Position numbers and translations under genes: made by a program. From NCBI RefSeq assembly GCF_007860125.1, contig NZ_SJPW01000002.1, positions 372,001 through 436,000 on the forward strand: DNA of 64,000 bases, written 5' to 3'. Shown piece after piece: positions 19,560-28,881 of the stretch (within the stretch, counting starts at the first letter, position 1; each line of letters starts with the position of its first letter). The DNA comes from Rubripirellula tenax (GTDB lineage Bacteria > Planctomycetota > Planctomycetia > Pirellulales > Pirellulaceae). A model generated the notes under the pieces. The model made no database searches and was not told the origin of the DNA. It worked only from the letters and a program-made list of their open reading frames with translations.

Positions 19560-20369
19560 ATGTTTAAGAAAATGATTCTTGCCGGATCGGCGTTGGCGCT
19601 TTTGTCGAGCGTCACGCTGGGCAAACCCGTCTTCAGTTACGCTCGTTGTGGCGTGAACTGGCTTCGCAGTTCGGCCAATGACGCGGTGCCGTTGGAATGG
19701 GAACTGAAACGGGCACGCCAAATGATCGCTGATCTTGAACCCGAGATCAAAGAGAACGCCAAGCGAATCGCACTCGAGAAGATTCAGGTTGCCCGGTTGG
19801 AAGAACAGCTGCAAGAAACTCGTGACCGTTTGGCGAAAGGCCAAAGCGAGATCGAGCGTTTGAGCGAAGATCTTCGCAGCGACAGCACGGCCTATACCTA
19901 TGCCGGCCGAACCTACACTTCGGTTCAAGTCAAAAGCGATTTGGGCAACCGATTCAAACGCTTCAAGACTCGCGAAGCCACCGCCGACAAGCTGGAACAA
20001 ATGTTGTCCGCGAGAGAGGGTTCATTGAGCGCCGCACACGAGCGAATGGATGCGATGTTGGGTGCGAAGCGGCAATTGGAAGTCGAAGTCGAGAATTTGC
20101 AGGCTCGATTGGGCGCCTTGCGAGTCGCACAAACGACTAGCCAGTTCAACTTGGATGACAGCCAGCTTTCGCACACTCGTGAACTGCTGAACGATATTGC
20201 ATCGCGCATCGACGTCGAAGAAGAAACGATGCATGTCGATGTCGAGTACTTTGGCGAAATCGACTTGGATCAACCAAGCGAAGCGGACTTGTTGGATGAA
20301 ATTTCCACCTACTTCGAATCGCCAGCCAAGGACAACGCCAGAGCACTGGTATCGATTCAGTTGAACTAG
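19560..20369 (+). CDS. Exported or membrane-anchored coiled-coil protein
   Basis: A 269-residue protein. The ATG at 19560 gives MFKKMILAGSALALLSSVTL, a signal peptide or membrane anchor, with GAGGGA upstream as ribosome site. Residues 45-120 and 150-200 are strongly helical with heptad-like spacing and many Glu, Arg, Gln and Leu (an ARLEEQLQETRDRL-like stretch, and LEVEVENLQARLG), a likely parallel coiled coil. A middle segment TAYTYAGRTYTSVQVKSDL interrupts the two coils. Architecture of this kind is common among planctomycete hypothetical proteins, with unknown role. A strong terminator follows it, so it is not in the FHA/kinase transcript unless that leaks. Confidence 0.75.
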   Translation: MFKKMILAGSALALLSSVTLGKPVFSYARCGVNWLRSSANDAVPLEWELKRARQMIADLEPEIKENAKRIALEKIQVARLEEQLQETRDRLAKGQSEIERLSEDLRSDSTAYTYAGRTYTSVQVKSDLGNRFKRFKTREATADKLEQMLSAREGSLSAAHERMDAMLGAKRQLEVEVENLQARLGALRVAQTTSQFNLDDSQLSHTRELLNDIASRIDVEEETMHVDVEYFGEIDLDQPSEADLLDEISTYFESPAKDNARALVSIQLN

Positions 20370-20411
20370 CTTGCAAGATGTGACGGAAGCGGTTCGACAA
20401 GCGACGGTTTT

Positions 20412-20442
20412 GCGTCAGGCTGAGAGGCCTGACGCGTTTTTT
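20412..20442 (+). terminator. Terminator after the coiled-coil gene
   Basis: GCGTCAGGC (20412-20420) pairs with GCCTGACGC (20427-20435), followed by a run of six T. It lies inside the upstream part of the next open frame, which argues that the next gene starts downstream. Confidence 0.85.
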
Positions 20443-20472
20443 CTTTCTCCCTTCGACGACGGGAATGTTCTC

Positions 20473-21096
20473 GTGTCCCTTCCAACCACCTTTCCAAAGA
20501 ACCCTGCCGCAGCTTTACGTTGGCGGTTGTGGATTGATGGATGCGGTGGTTTTTTGTTGTTGATTGGTGATCAGTTATCGCTCGGCCGGGCCGATGCCGT
20601 TCAGCCGACACTGGCAAAATCCGACGCATCGGGTAGGCAAGTCGACGTCGGCGTCTTCGCCGATTGGCCTCGTCATGCCGGAACGATCTGCCGCCGTGCG
20701 GGCGACTATTTTTGGACAGAGACATCCCGCGCGACCGACGCGCCTGAGTCGTCGGCCGTATTGGTAAGTTCGGGGCAAACTCTTGGCGTGGACGGGACTG
20801 CGAAGGTCCAATTGCAGGCCAATAGCCCGCTGTCATCGACGGCCGTGTTGTCGATCGCTCCGCCGCACCGATTTGACGAGCACGTTGACGGCGTTGTGCT
20901 GGTCGACCAAACCATCGTGATCGGCAACGGACGCGAGTGTCATCTTCGGCATCGAGAAGCCACCGATGTTGCAGTGATGGTTTTCCGATCGGGACAATGG
21001 TCGGTGAAATTCGGATTGGGTGGGCATTTTCAAGAAATGGCGACCGGGCAACCGGTATCGCTGGGATCGATCACGATGACGCTGGAGCCGGCATGA
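20473..21096 (+). CDS. Divergent FHA-like protein
   Basis: About 207 residues if translation begins at the GTG at 20473. The frame opens at 20371, but that would place the preceding terminator hairpin inside the gene. Two FHA-like blocks are visible: a GFLLLIGDQLSLGRADAV-type block with RHAGTICRRAGDYFW, and a second VDQTIVIGNGRECHLRHRE block with GQWSVKFGLGG. The usual phosphothreonine-binding SxxH core is poorly conserved. It ends in a 4-base ATGA overlap with the Ser/Thr kinase gene. I infer it presents phospho-targets to, or is a substrate of, that kinase. Confidence 0.65.
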   Translation: MSLPTTFPKNPAAALRWRLWIDGCGGFLLLIGDQLSLGRADAVQPTLAKSDASGRQVDVGVFADWPRHAGTICRRAGDYFWTETSRATDAPESSAVLVSSGQTLGVDGTAKVQLQANSPLSSTAVLSIAPPHRFDEHVDGVVLVDQTIVIGNGRECHLRHREATDVAVMVFRSGQWSVKFGLGGHFQEMATGQPVSLGSITMTLEPA

Positions 21097-23372
21097 ACGC
21101 ACCGATGAACAAGCTGGTTGAGGCCGAAAATGCGTGGAAGAGAGTTTTTCGCGCGCCCTGGTGTCCAAGGGCTCAGGCCATAGATCCTGTGGCCGCGGGA
21201 TCGCCGAAATTCGCTAGCTCCAAACCAAGTTCCGATTCTTATTCAGGGAAAAAACGCGTCATGTCACGCCTTTTCGATAAACTGAGGGTCGGCATCAATG
21301 GCAACGCGTCACTCCCGCCATCCAATTCGGGATCGTTCGTGTTGGGCGAAAACGGCAGCCAAGTATCGCCAGCCGTACCCCCAGCCGATTTTTCACGGCT
21401 CGCGGAGACACGTGCTTCTCAACCTATTCTTCCACGACAAATGAACTTCGCCTATTCACCAGGATCGACGCCATTGCCGCGATACACGATTCGTCGTGGG
21501 ATCGGTGTTGGCGGATTTGGTGAGGTCTATTTCGCAGTCACTGATGCCGGCAAAGAGGTGGCACTGAAGCGAATCCAGCGGAACCTTGAAGTCGAGCTTC
21601 GGGGTGTTTCGCACTGCTTGAATTTGAAGCACCCCCACCTCGTGTCCTTGTACGACATTTGCCCAGACGACCAAAATCAGTGGTGGGTCGTGATGGAGTA
21701 CGTGGCCGGACCGAACCTTCGCGAAGTACTCGACGATTCACCCGACGGTCTGGCAACGGAAGAAGTCAATCGTTGGTTCACCGCGATCGCTAGCGGCGTC
21801 GAACATCTGCACTCGGCCGGCTTGGTGCACCGCGACTTGAAACCAGGCAATGTTTTCGATGACAGCGGCATCGTCAAAATCGGCGACTATGGGCTGAGCA
21901 AGTTCATTTCGACGTCGCATCGTGGCGGACACACCGAAAGCGTCGGCACCTTTCACTACATGGCGCCGGAGATCGGACGTGGCCAGTACGGTCGCGAGAT
22001 CGATATCTACGCGATGGGTGTGGTGCTTTACGAACTATTGACGGGCCGAGTTCCGTTTGACGGTGAAAGCTGTCAAGAAATTATCGTCAAGCACATGACG
22101 GCGATGCCGGATCTTTCGTCGATCGCCGAACCCTATCGATCAACGATCGCCAAGTGTTTGGAAAAAGATCCAGGCAACCGATTCCATAGCGTGCCCGAAA
22201 TGATGTCGTCGCTCGGCGTTTCGACCGACCAAGGTTCCTACGCTTCGACACCGCTGGCCGGCATGTTTTCGTCGGATGCTTCGCCTGTGATGGCAACACT
22301 GGTGTCGTCGTCCTCCAGTGATTCGCCCCAAAGCGACGCATCGCCTAGTGAAGTTAGTGACGAACCGCTCGCCCGCGCGATCCGACACAGCCTGAATGAT
22401 CTGAACTTGTGGTGGCGAACGCTAGATCGATCGCCCGGCTCGAAAGCAGCGCTCGTCTTGGTCGCCGGTTTCATCTTGTTGGTCAATACGTCTTGGCTGT
22501 TGCCGCTGATGTCCGTGGTTGCCGTCTTTTATGTTCCGTACTACATCGTTCGGCAAATGGTGTTGCACGTTCGCCAACAACCGTCGTACGCCCAGGCTCA
22601 GGCATTGGCGACAAGCTCCGGTGCAGCGGTGCGTCCGATGACGCGATCACAACGACGACAATTTTTGCGCAGCGGACTGCGGGCAAAACACTCGATCCAC
22701 CGCGTCGCTGAATTGAACACGTCTTGGATCGCCGCGATCATGACAGCTGTGGTGCTGGGTGCCGTTGCAGGCGTTGTGGGACTTCGCAGCGGTCCGGTCA
22801 CTGCGATGACCATCGCCCCGTACCAGTGGATGGCGATCGTGGTCTTGATGGCTTCGTTCGCAATTTTGGGACTTGGCAAGCTTTGGGAACGCGAAGATGG
22901 GGAAGGGTTGCCTCGCCGCATCGCCCTAGCCGGAATCGGTGGCGGCGTCGGCGCGGGAGCGTTTGCGATGCATCAATTCCTAATGCTGCCGTTGGATGTG
23001 GGGCTGATGCGAGACATTGATGCGTCGGCTTTGCCCCAAGCGTTCTATACCGATGGCGGAATCCCCATGGGGTCGGCCATGATGGCCCACTACGCATTGC
23101 TGTTCGCGGTACTGCGTTGGTGGAAACCGGTCGATCCGTTGCGGCGGACGCGCTTGAGTGTCTGGGCGGTTGCCGTTGCGGTGGTCGCCGAATGGGGCGT
23201 TCATCAAGTGCTTCCGATCCCGCAACCGATGGGCATGTTGGTTGCCGGTGGGATCGCGATCGCCGTCCAGATGTCGGCGCCTTGGGTGAATCAAAGACAA
23301 CCGACGCCGACCACCACCACCGCGACACCACCGGTTGCATCGAGCAAAAATCAATCTAGGAGCCTGGCATGA
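21093..23372 (+). CDS. Membrane Ser/Thr protein kinase
   Basis: A 759-residue Hanks-type kinase. The domain spans about 131-395: the Gly loop is GIGVGGFGEVY, the ATP Lys is K159 in VALKRIQ, the catalytic loop is HRDLKPGN (D248), the metal motif is DYG (265-267) in place of DFG, and the APE motif is in HYMAPEIGRG. After a Ser-rich linker, the C-terminal 300 residues hold about seven hydrophobic segments, so the kinase is membrane-anchored by its C-terminus. The start overlaps the FHA-like stop as ATGA; an alternative ATG at 21261 (MSRLFDKLRVG) would remove a compositionally odd 56-residue leader. It is followed by a membrane protein gene with another 4-base overlap. Confidence 0.87.
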   Translation: MNAPMNKLVEAENAWKRVFRAPWCPRAQAIDPVAAGSPKFASSKPSSDSYSGKKRVMSRLFDKLRVGINGNASLPPSNSGSFVLGENGSQVSPAVPPADFSRLAETRASQPILPRQMNFAYSPGSTPLPRYTIRRGIGVGGFGEVYFAVTDAGKEVALKRIQRNLEVELRGVSHCLNLKHPHLVSLYDICPDDQNQWWVVMEYVAGPNLREVLDDSPDGLATEEVNRWFTAIASGVEHLHSAGLVHRDLKPGNVFDDSGIVKIGDYGLSKFISTSHRGGHTESVGTFHYMAPEIGRGQYGREIDIYAMGVVLYELLTGRVPFDGESCQEIIVKHMTAMPDLSSIAEPYRSTIAKCLEKDPGNRFHSVPEMMSSLGVSTDQGSYASTPLAGMFSSDASPVMATLVSSSSSDSPQSDASPSEVSDEPLARAIRHSLNDLNLWWRTLDRSPGSKAALVLVAGFILLVNTSWLLPLMSVVAVFYVPYYIVRQMVLHVRQQPSYAQAQALATSSGAAVRPMTRSQRRQFLRSGLRAKHSIHRVAELNTSWIAAIMTAVVLGAVAGVVGLRSGPVTAMTIAPYQWMAIVVLMASFAILGLGKLWEREDGEGLPRRIALAGIGGGVGAGAFAMHQFLMLPLDVGLMRDIDASALPQAFYTDGGIPMGSAMMAHYALLFAVLRWWKPVDPLRRTRLSVWAVAVAVVAEWGVHQVLPIPQPMGMLVAGGIAIAVQMSAPWVNQRQPTPTTTTATPPVASSKNQSRSLA

Positions 23373-23989
23373 ACGCAAAGTTATCACTTCGCCCGGCCAT
23401 CATTTGGGGCGGATCCACTTGGATTCTGCTGATCATGGTGTCTTCGGCCTGGTCGTCGGAAAAATCATCACCCGCTGCCGTTTCCGGAAGTCCGGTGACG
23501 TCGGAACTGTCTGTCGCTCCCCTTGATCACGTCGAGTATCCCGAGGACCGACCGAAATGGATCGACGAAAAACCGTTGCCCGACGAGCATCGAGTCATTG
23601 TGGTGTCGATGCCATGGGACACCGCCGAAGAATCGTTGGAAGAACTCAGTTGGATGAAACGGGCGGCCGTGTCTGCCTACGTGAATCGATTGGTGGAGGC
23701 CGGCGGCGCGTTCGATTTCTATGATCCCAGTGATGAAGAATTCGAATCGGACCTGATCGCCCGTCAATATGTCGGCACGGTCACTCAGGGTGCGGCGACC
23801 AAATACGAAGCGGCCGTCGAGATTCGATTTACCGGTCGCAAGCAAGACGAGATCCGCACGGCTTGGAAGAATATCGAAGTCGGTGGCCGATTGCGTGCCG
23901 TTGGCGCTCTTACCGCCTTCGGATTGATCGTGTTGATGGGTACGAGTGGAGTCATTGGAGTCGTCAGCCGAAGATACGCAGTGACGTAA
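23369..23989 (+). CDS. Membrane protein of the kinase operon
   Basis: A 206-residue protein of unknown function. It starts in a 4-base ATGA overlap with the kinase stop. A hydrophobic N-terminus (residues 8-28) is a signal peptide or membrane anchor, and a second hydrophobic helix lies near the C-terminus (a LTAFGLIVLMGTSGVIGVV-like run at about 182-200). The soluble middle contains HRVIVVSMPWDTAEESLEEL and a DFYDPSDEEFESDLIA stretch, and is probably outside the cytoplasm. The tight coupling suggests a partner or target of the kinase, by inference only. Confidence 0.72.
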   Translation: MNAKLSLRPAIIWGGSTWILLIMVSSAWSSEKSSPAAVSGSPVTSELSVAPLDHVEYPEDRPKWIDEKPLPDEHRVIVVSMPWDTAEESLEELSWMKRAAVSAYVNRLVEAGGAFDFYDPSDEEFESDLIARQYVGTVTQGAATKYEAAVEIRFTGRKQDEIRTAWKNIEVGGRLRAVGALTAFGLIVLMGTSGVIGVVSRRYAVT

Positions 23990-24090
23990 ATGGGGAAGAG
24001 GCACAAGTCCGATTCTGTTGAGCTAGATTCACCGAAACTTCAGCGACCCAAACGCCTACAGCTCGCACCAATGTGTCTTCCACGGTCGAA

Positions 24091-25218
24091 CTATAAAACA
24101 CCCACCATCGAATTTTCGATCACTTGAATCTTTCTCTCGTCAGATCCATCGCAGCGGACGAGGTTGTCTACCATTGCGGCGGTCAAAGGCAGGCCTCGTT
24201 TCACAACCGTTCCAACGCCCGGCAAAGTGATGTCGGTCTGACAGATCATTCCCGGTCTAAGTTTCGAAACATGAACGGACTTAACGACATGGGAGTCGCG
24301 GTTGTCATTGAGACACTGGATTTCCTGAACAAGCTTCGTGCCGAGATTCGGCATCAGCTTTGTGATATGAGAAGTGGTCGCTTCAACAGATAAGCCTCGA
24401 TTGGTCAGGAAATTCCAATAGAAAACGATCCGAAGAAGAGTGGCTGCCTTTGCTTGTCGATCGGCGTTTGTTTCTAGCCGATCTGCGGCCGGTACGGCCT
24501 TTAGCGTATCAACGATCCAGGCCATTCTCGGTAAACGGGAAATGAGCGTCGCTGACTGCTTGCAAATCCAACCAAACAATCGCTTATGTTCGTCGTCGGT
24601 GGGATCCAGCGAAAGGAACTTTCGCTTTTGATCGGTGTCTAGCATCGCAATCCCGAGGGTGAATACCCGTGCGGCGACCTTTTCCTCCCATCCGGTCTCG
24701 ATCGACATCCGTGATGCGAGTTCCTCAAGCGATGCCGCCATTCTTCCTGTATCAACCGGTTGATGCTCTTGCATCTCAATGACGTCCGTCATTAGCTTGA
24801 TCGCCCCAGCAAACGTACCGCTAAGCAACTCCTTTTCAGCGATCAACAGGTTGTGCTGTTTTTGCGCTGCGTCAATCACAGCCGATATTTCGGTTGTCTT
24901 GCACGGCTTGTTTAAAAACCGAAACACCTGACCCTCGTTCAAAGCGTTGATCGCAGTCGTAACATCTTGATTTCCTGTCAACATGACGAACACCGCATCA
25001 GGCATCTGCTCTCGCAACAGCTTGATGGTTTCGACACCATTGATCTTTGGCATCTGCATGTCAACGATCACGACCGAAAAGTGCCCTTGTTGCGAAACGG
25101 TTTTAAGGGCCATCTCAGCGCCCTCGGCCGTGTGGACAGTATAGTCACATCCCAGATTACGCTTCATTGTGCTAAGAAGCGACGGGTCGTCGTCGACGAA
25201 TAGTATTTGCTTACTCAT
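24091..25218 (-). CDS. Response regulator with degenerate HD-like output domain
   Basis: A 375-residue protein. Residues 1-120 are a receiver: LFVDDDPSL acidic pocket, phospho-Asp D53 in IVDMQMPKING, Thr in VMLTGNQD and Lys in LNKPCK. The rest resembles the output of RpfG-like regulators (LLSGTFAGAIKLMTDVIEMQ), but the HD and GYP metal motifs are absent: the position where HD is expected reads ARVFTLGIAML. Near the C-terminus SKLRPGMICQTD and GVGTVVKRGLPL look like the beta segment seen in other HD-GYP regulators. Probably a non-catalytic output. It follows the histidine kinase gene 64 bases downstream and likely receives its phosphate. Confidence 0.85.
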   Translation of the reverse strand: MSKQILFVDDDPSLLSTMKRNLGCDYTVHTAEGAEMALKTVSQQGHFSVVIVDMQMPKINGVETIKLLREQMPDAVFVMLTGNQDVTTAINALNEGQVFRFLNKPCKTTEISAVIDAAQKQHNLLIAEKELLSGTFAGAIKLMTDVIEMQEHQPVDTGRMAASLEELASRMSIETGWEEKVAARVFTLGIAMLDTDQKRKFLSLDPTDDEHKRLFGWICKQSATLISRLPRMAWIVDTLKAVPAADRLETNADRQAKAATLLRIVFYWNFLTNRGLSVEATTSHITKLMPNLGTKLVQEIQCLNDNRDSHVVKSVHVSKLRPGMICQTDITLPGVGTVVKRGLPLTAAMVDNLVRCDGSDERKIQVIENSMVGVL

Positions 25219-25282
25219 GATGGAAATTGCTTGTCTCTTTTCAAGAAATCACTGCGCGGAATAGACGAAAAATTTAGGTAAC

Positions 25283-27676
25283 TCAGTAAGAAGTCGATGT
25301 CGTCGGAAGACCACTTAAATCAGGATTTGTGATCAACGGAACTGGGTTGTGATTGGTTTGGGATGGGATCGCGTCTTCCAAAGGAAATCTCGGTATCCGG
25401 ATGATGAACGTCGTACCAACACCGTCAACGCTCTCGACGTCCATCGTCCCGGAGTGACAGTTGACGATCACGTTGTGGCTAATGGACAGCCCTTGGCCAG
25501 TGCCTTTTCCCACTTCCTTTGTTGTAAAGAACGGATCGAAAATTCTCTCTTGAAGCAATTTGGGAATTCCAGTCCCCGAATCACGGATCGCAATGCGGAT
25601 CCAATCACTTTCAAGTCGCGTCGCAACCGTGATTTTGCCAAGTTCAGAAGATTCTGGCCCGATTTTCTCCGCAATAGCATCCGCAGCATTGACGATCAAA
25701 TTGATGAACACTTGGCTGATTTCAGCGGGTAAGACGTCGACGGTATGCAAGTCAGCATCGAAGTCAAATTCAATCGTTGCAACGTTTTTCCAGCGACTTC
25801 GGGTGATGATCGAGGCTTGATCGATCATCTCGTGAATGTCTGTCGATGATTTTCGGGTTGAGCCCGGATGGGACATGATTTTCATGGCACGAATGATTGA
25901 GATCACTCGTGACGACGCATCGGTGGCTTCCTTGATTGCTTCAGGCGTTTGAATGCGAAGATAGTCGTACTTGTATTTTTCTCGCAATTCAGACAGCGTC
26001 TTGCGTTCCTCGGACCATTGCAGTTCGCTTTTTTCTAGCAGTGTCACTACATGGTCGGAAAGAGCCAATAGGCGTTCGAAACTGGTTTGCAAAAACTCGA
26101 CATTGCCAAAGACACATTGCATCGGTGTGTTGATTTCGTGCGCAACGCCAGCGGCGAGTTGTCCTACCGACTCGAGTTTTTGAGCCTGTGACAATTGACT
26201 TTCAAGACGCTTGCGATCGGAAATGTCAGTTACGAAAGCAACGACAACCTCTTCACTCTCTAGGACGCTTAAGTGAAGATTTAGACGACACCAATAATCC
26301 GTTCCATCACTTCGGCGATGAGCTGTTTCAAAGTTGATCGTTTCCACTTTTCCTGCTAACAAGTCTTCCATCAGTTCCCTTAGATCACTTTCACTGAGTT
26401 GGGGTTTGATGTCGAACGGAGACATTGAAAGCAGGGTCTCGCGGTCATAGCCAAGATTTTTGCAAGCTCCATGATTGACTTCGACAAAATTGAATCGTTC
26501 TTTCGAAAAAATGTACACTTCGTCGGGCGAATCAAGCACCAGCTTTGCAAGCGATGCAGCACGCTGTTGGGCAAGCTTGGCTTCGGTGACTTCGACATGA
26601 ACCAACGCGATCGCGTTAATTTCTCGCAACGCGATTCGATTGACGCGGACATGGAACCAGCGTTCTGTTTCACCATGGTGGCAAGGGTACTCATCGACGA
26701 AGGAATCGAGTTGACCTGCTGCGATTTGTCGTAGTGCAACGGCGAGGTTCTTTGACTGTTTCCCAAGCGGTCCGTCATCACGGTCGCAAGCATCGAGATA
26801 GTTCGCGCCGGTTTCTGTTGACCGTTGGTCACCGGCATTCGTCGCAACGAAATTGCGCCAGCGCTCGTTGACAAACAAGATCATGCCGTCTTGATCAAGA
26901 ATGCAAATTTCAGCGTCGATTGAATCGAGAATGCGTTCTTGGAAGACTCTTGTTTCGTCGAGCTCGAAGGTCCTTTCAAGTACTTTGGATTCGAGGTCGT
27001 CGCGATCCGCCTTAAGCGCAACATGCAGATCGGCGACGATCGCACTTTGCTCGAGATTCTGCCCGATCAGATAGCACAATGAAACGGTTTCGAACAAAAC
27101 CCAGGCGGCATGTTCGAAGGGGCGCCAAGAAACAACCGCGAATTCACCAAAAACGGATTGGGGCCAAAGATAGCCACGGACAAAGTGATCCAAAACGGTG
27201 ATCGCAACCGCCGGAAGAAAGACGACCCGGTCACGATAGGCCGAAAGTATCGCCAACGATACGAATATATGGAAGTGAGCCTCGATGCGTCCGCCCATCA
27301 GATGGATCAAGAGTGCCGAGTACATCAGTTGGCCAGTTGCGACGGAAAGTCGCGTGATCAGATGACCGGGTAACTTGATAGCGAGGGCGATCGGCAATGC
27401 CGTTATAGCGCCACCCAAAAAAATCGCCGCCCAGACATGAAGATGAGTTCGACTGATTTCGCCGTCCCACGAAAGTGGCGATACGAAGAACGCACATAGA
27501 ACGCCGAAAATCCATTGCACGGACATGATGAACGCAAAAATGCGATCGGTTGTTTTGTGGGTATCTTGAAGCATCCCATCAAACACAGCCTTTGCTGTGA
27601 CGGGCATGTGCTTTGATCGTTGGTGCAAGAACATCGTTCGATTCCGAAAGATCTTGATCAGTGGGTTAGCGGACAT
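25283..27676 (-). CDS. Membrane PAS-domain histidine kinase
   Basis: A 797-residue sensor kinase. Residues 40-215 contain about six hydrophobic segments of a membrane sensor region, followed by a short coiled coil, two PAS domains (near 245-350 with ICILDQDGMILFVNERWRNF and near 370-480 with SKERFNFVEVNHGACKNLGY), then a HisKA segment with the phospho-His near residue 512 in GVAHEINTPMQ, and an ATPase domain with FINLIVNAADAI, RDSGTGIPK and GTGQGLSIS. It starts inside the last 19 bases of the RedB-like gene, which implies translational coupling; the next in-frame ATG is 14 codons in. The signal is unknown; a redox link to the upstream thiol protein is an inference. Confidence 0.9.
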   Translation of the reverse strand: MSANPLIKIFRNRTMFLHQRSKHMPVTAKAVFDGMLQDTHKTTDRIFAFIMSVQWIFGVLCAFFVSPLSWDGEISRTHLHVWAAIFLGGAITALPIALAIKLPGHLITRLSVATGQLMYSALLIHLMGGRIEAHFHIFVSLAILSAYRDRVVFLPAVAITVLDHFVRGYLWPQSVFGEFAVVSWRPFEHAAWVLFETVSLCYLIGQNLEQSAIVADLHVALKADRDDLESKVLERTFELDETRVFQERILDSIDAEICILDQDGMILFVNERWRNFVATNAGDQRSTETGANYLDACDRDDGPLGKQSKNLAVALRQIAAGQLDSFVDEYPCHHGETERWFHVRVNRIALREINAIALVHVEVTEAKLAQQRAASLAKLVLDSPDEVYIFSKERFNFVEVNHGACKNLGYDRETLLSMSPFDIKPQLSESDLRELMEDLLAGKVETINFETAHRRSDGTDYWCRLNLHLSVLESEEVVVAFVTDISDRKRLESQLSQAQKLESVGQLAAGVAHEINTPMQCVFGNVEFLQTSFERLLALSDHVVTLLEKSELQWSEERKTLSELREKYKYDYLRIQTPEAIKEATDASSRVISIIRAMKIMSHPGSTRKSSTDIHEMIDQASIITRSRWKNVATIEFDFDADLHTVDVLPAEISQVFINLIVNAADAIAEKIGPESSELGKITVATRLESDWIRIAIRDSGTGIPKLLQERIFDPFFTTKEVGKGTGQGLSISHNVIVNCHSGTMDVESVDGVGTTFIIRIPRFPLEDAIPSQTNHNPVPLITNPDLSGLPTTSTSY

Positions 27677-28359
27677 CCGAACGTCGGCGTCGCTAGCAGG
27701 GGTGCGGACTCTCCGCGAAGGAGACTCGCAACGGACAAAGAGCCCGGATTTTCAGTGGAGCAGCTGCGTCCGGCAGTAATGCCACCCATGAAGGAAAGCG
27801 TTCCATCGGGTCTTACGATCAAGACCGTTCCAGAGTGGGCCATGCCCAGCTTTCTGGCTCGTTCAGAATCGATGTCAACAAAGATCTCAGAATTCGCGAA
27901 CGACTTAGCCATATCCGTGGTATCCGACTGGATCCAAGATGCCAGACGATTCCGCGGCTTCGATACAAGGAACGTACACTTGGTCGATGCGGGTGCTTCG
28001 GCGAGCAATCGTTCAAGCTGTGACAAAGTCGTTCGCGTGCACGGGCACTTCGGATGCATTGCTACGACAATGTGAAGACAGCCCTTATCAGGGACCATGT
28101 CTGCCAAGTCGGTTCGTGAGACGCAGACGGCGGACTGTGTTAACGAGACAGGAACAACTTCGGCAAACGAAGACTCGCCGTCGTTACTTGCGGTGTCATG
28201 GTCCAACAGCGTCCAGAAACCAAACGAAACGCTCGCGATCCAAGCAAACCCAAAGAGGGCTGCTGTGCGAAAAATTCGACTGTCCGATGCGATCGGAATC
28301 GCATCATTGCCCTCTATCATCATATTCATGTGCCCCATGATGTTGACTGTTTTCTTCAT
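27658..28359 (-). CDS. RedB-like membrane-anchored thiol protein
   Basis: A 233-residue protein with one N-terminal membrane helix (RTAALFGFAWIASVSFGF, about 31-48) and a thioredoxin-like outer domain. It carries HPKCPCTRTTLSQLE, a CxC redox motif in the position of the active site, and near the C-terminus IVRPDGTLSFMGGIT and TFGCPL, the signature of RedB-type proteins. RedB relatives are known near sensor kinases that regulate respiration or photosynthesis genes; the biochemical role is not settled. It overlaps the sensor kinase gene by 19 bases, so the pair is probably made together and may sense or transmit thiol redox state. Confidence 0.75.
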   Translation of the reverse strand: MKKTVNIMGHMNMMIEGNDAIPIASDSRIFRTAALFGFAWIASVSFGFWTLLDHDTASNDGESSFAEVVPVSLTQSAVCVSRTDLADMVPDKGCLHIVVAMHPKCPCTRTTLSQLERLLAEAPASTKCTFLVSKPRNRLASWIQSDTTDMAKSFANSEIFVDIDSERARKLGMAHSGTVLIVRPDGTLSFMGGITAGRSCSTENPGSLSVASLLRGESAPLLATPTFGCPLTH

Positions 28360-28881
28360 GTCGGTTGTGACATCCGATTGAAGAGCACCCGCTATTACAT
28401 TCGCAAAGTGCTTGCCCCTCCAACGCTGTAACTGTGGGTCAGAGTTGATGGCTTGAGAGAACGTTTTCTTGACTTGACGTCAAAAATTGCGGCCTCAAAG
28501 ATGCGGCGCCGATTGTCCCGATGCTATGGCCTCTCGCAGTTGCGAGGCTGCGAAGGCTCTCATGCACGTAGACTAGGTATCTCAGCGACACGCGACGGAT
28601 GCAGCGGTCGAGCATGAGTATTGAACGAAGTCAGGATCTAGGCGGTCACGCCAACGTCGATTTGGATTTACAGATCGAACCCGGACAGAGGGCTGGCGTG
28701 AAAAGATCCAGCATACCGTCGCAATCCTTCGGTCAAGCTTAAGTAGGATCGTACTCATTTGCGAAGGCGATGGAGTTCTTGGTGTCCACTTTGTTCTTTG
28801 CTGACCTTTTTCTGAACAATATCCGAAGGTTGAGCTGCGGTAGACGACAAGCGACCCGACGGACCACCACTCGTATCCAAA
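28360..28881. other. Intergenic region without assigned gene
   Basis: About 520 bases between the RedB-like gene and cheX. It holds the promoter of the RedB-like/kinase/regulator operon and the end of the cheY-cheX transcript. A perfect 10-base palindrome TTGACGTCAA lies at 28474-28483 and an imperfect hairpin near 28531. No open frame longer than about 80 codons has protein-like sequence. Confidence 0.45.

Noticed and set aside
28474-28483. TTGACGTCAA palindrome as an operator
   Set aside because: A single 10-base palindrome in half a kilobase can occur by chance and no regulator gene is tied to it.
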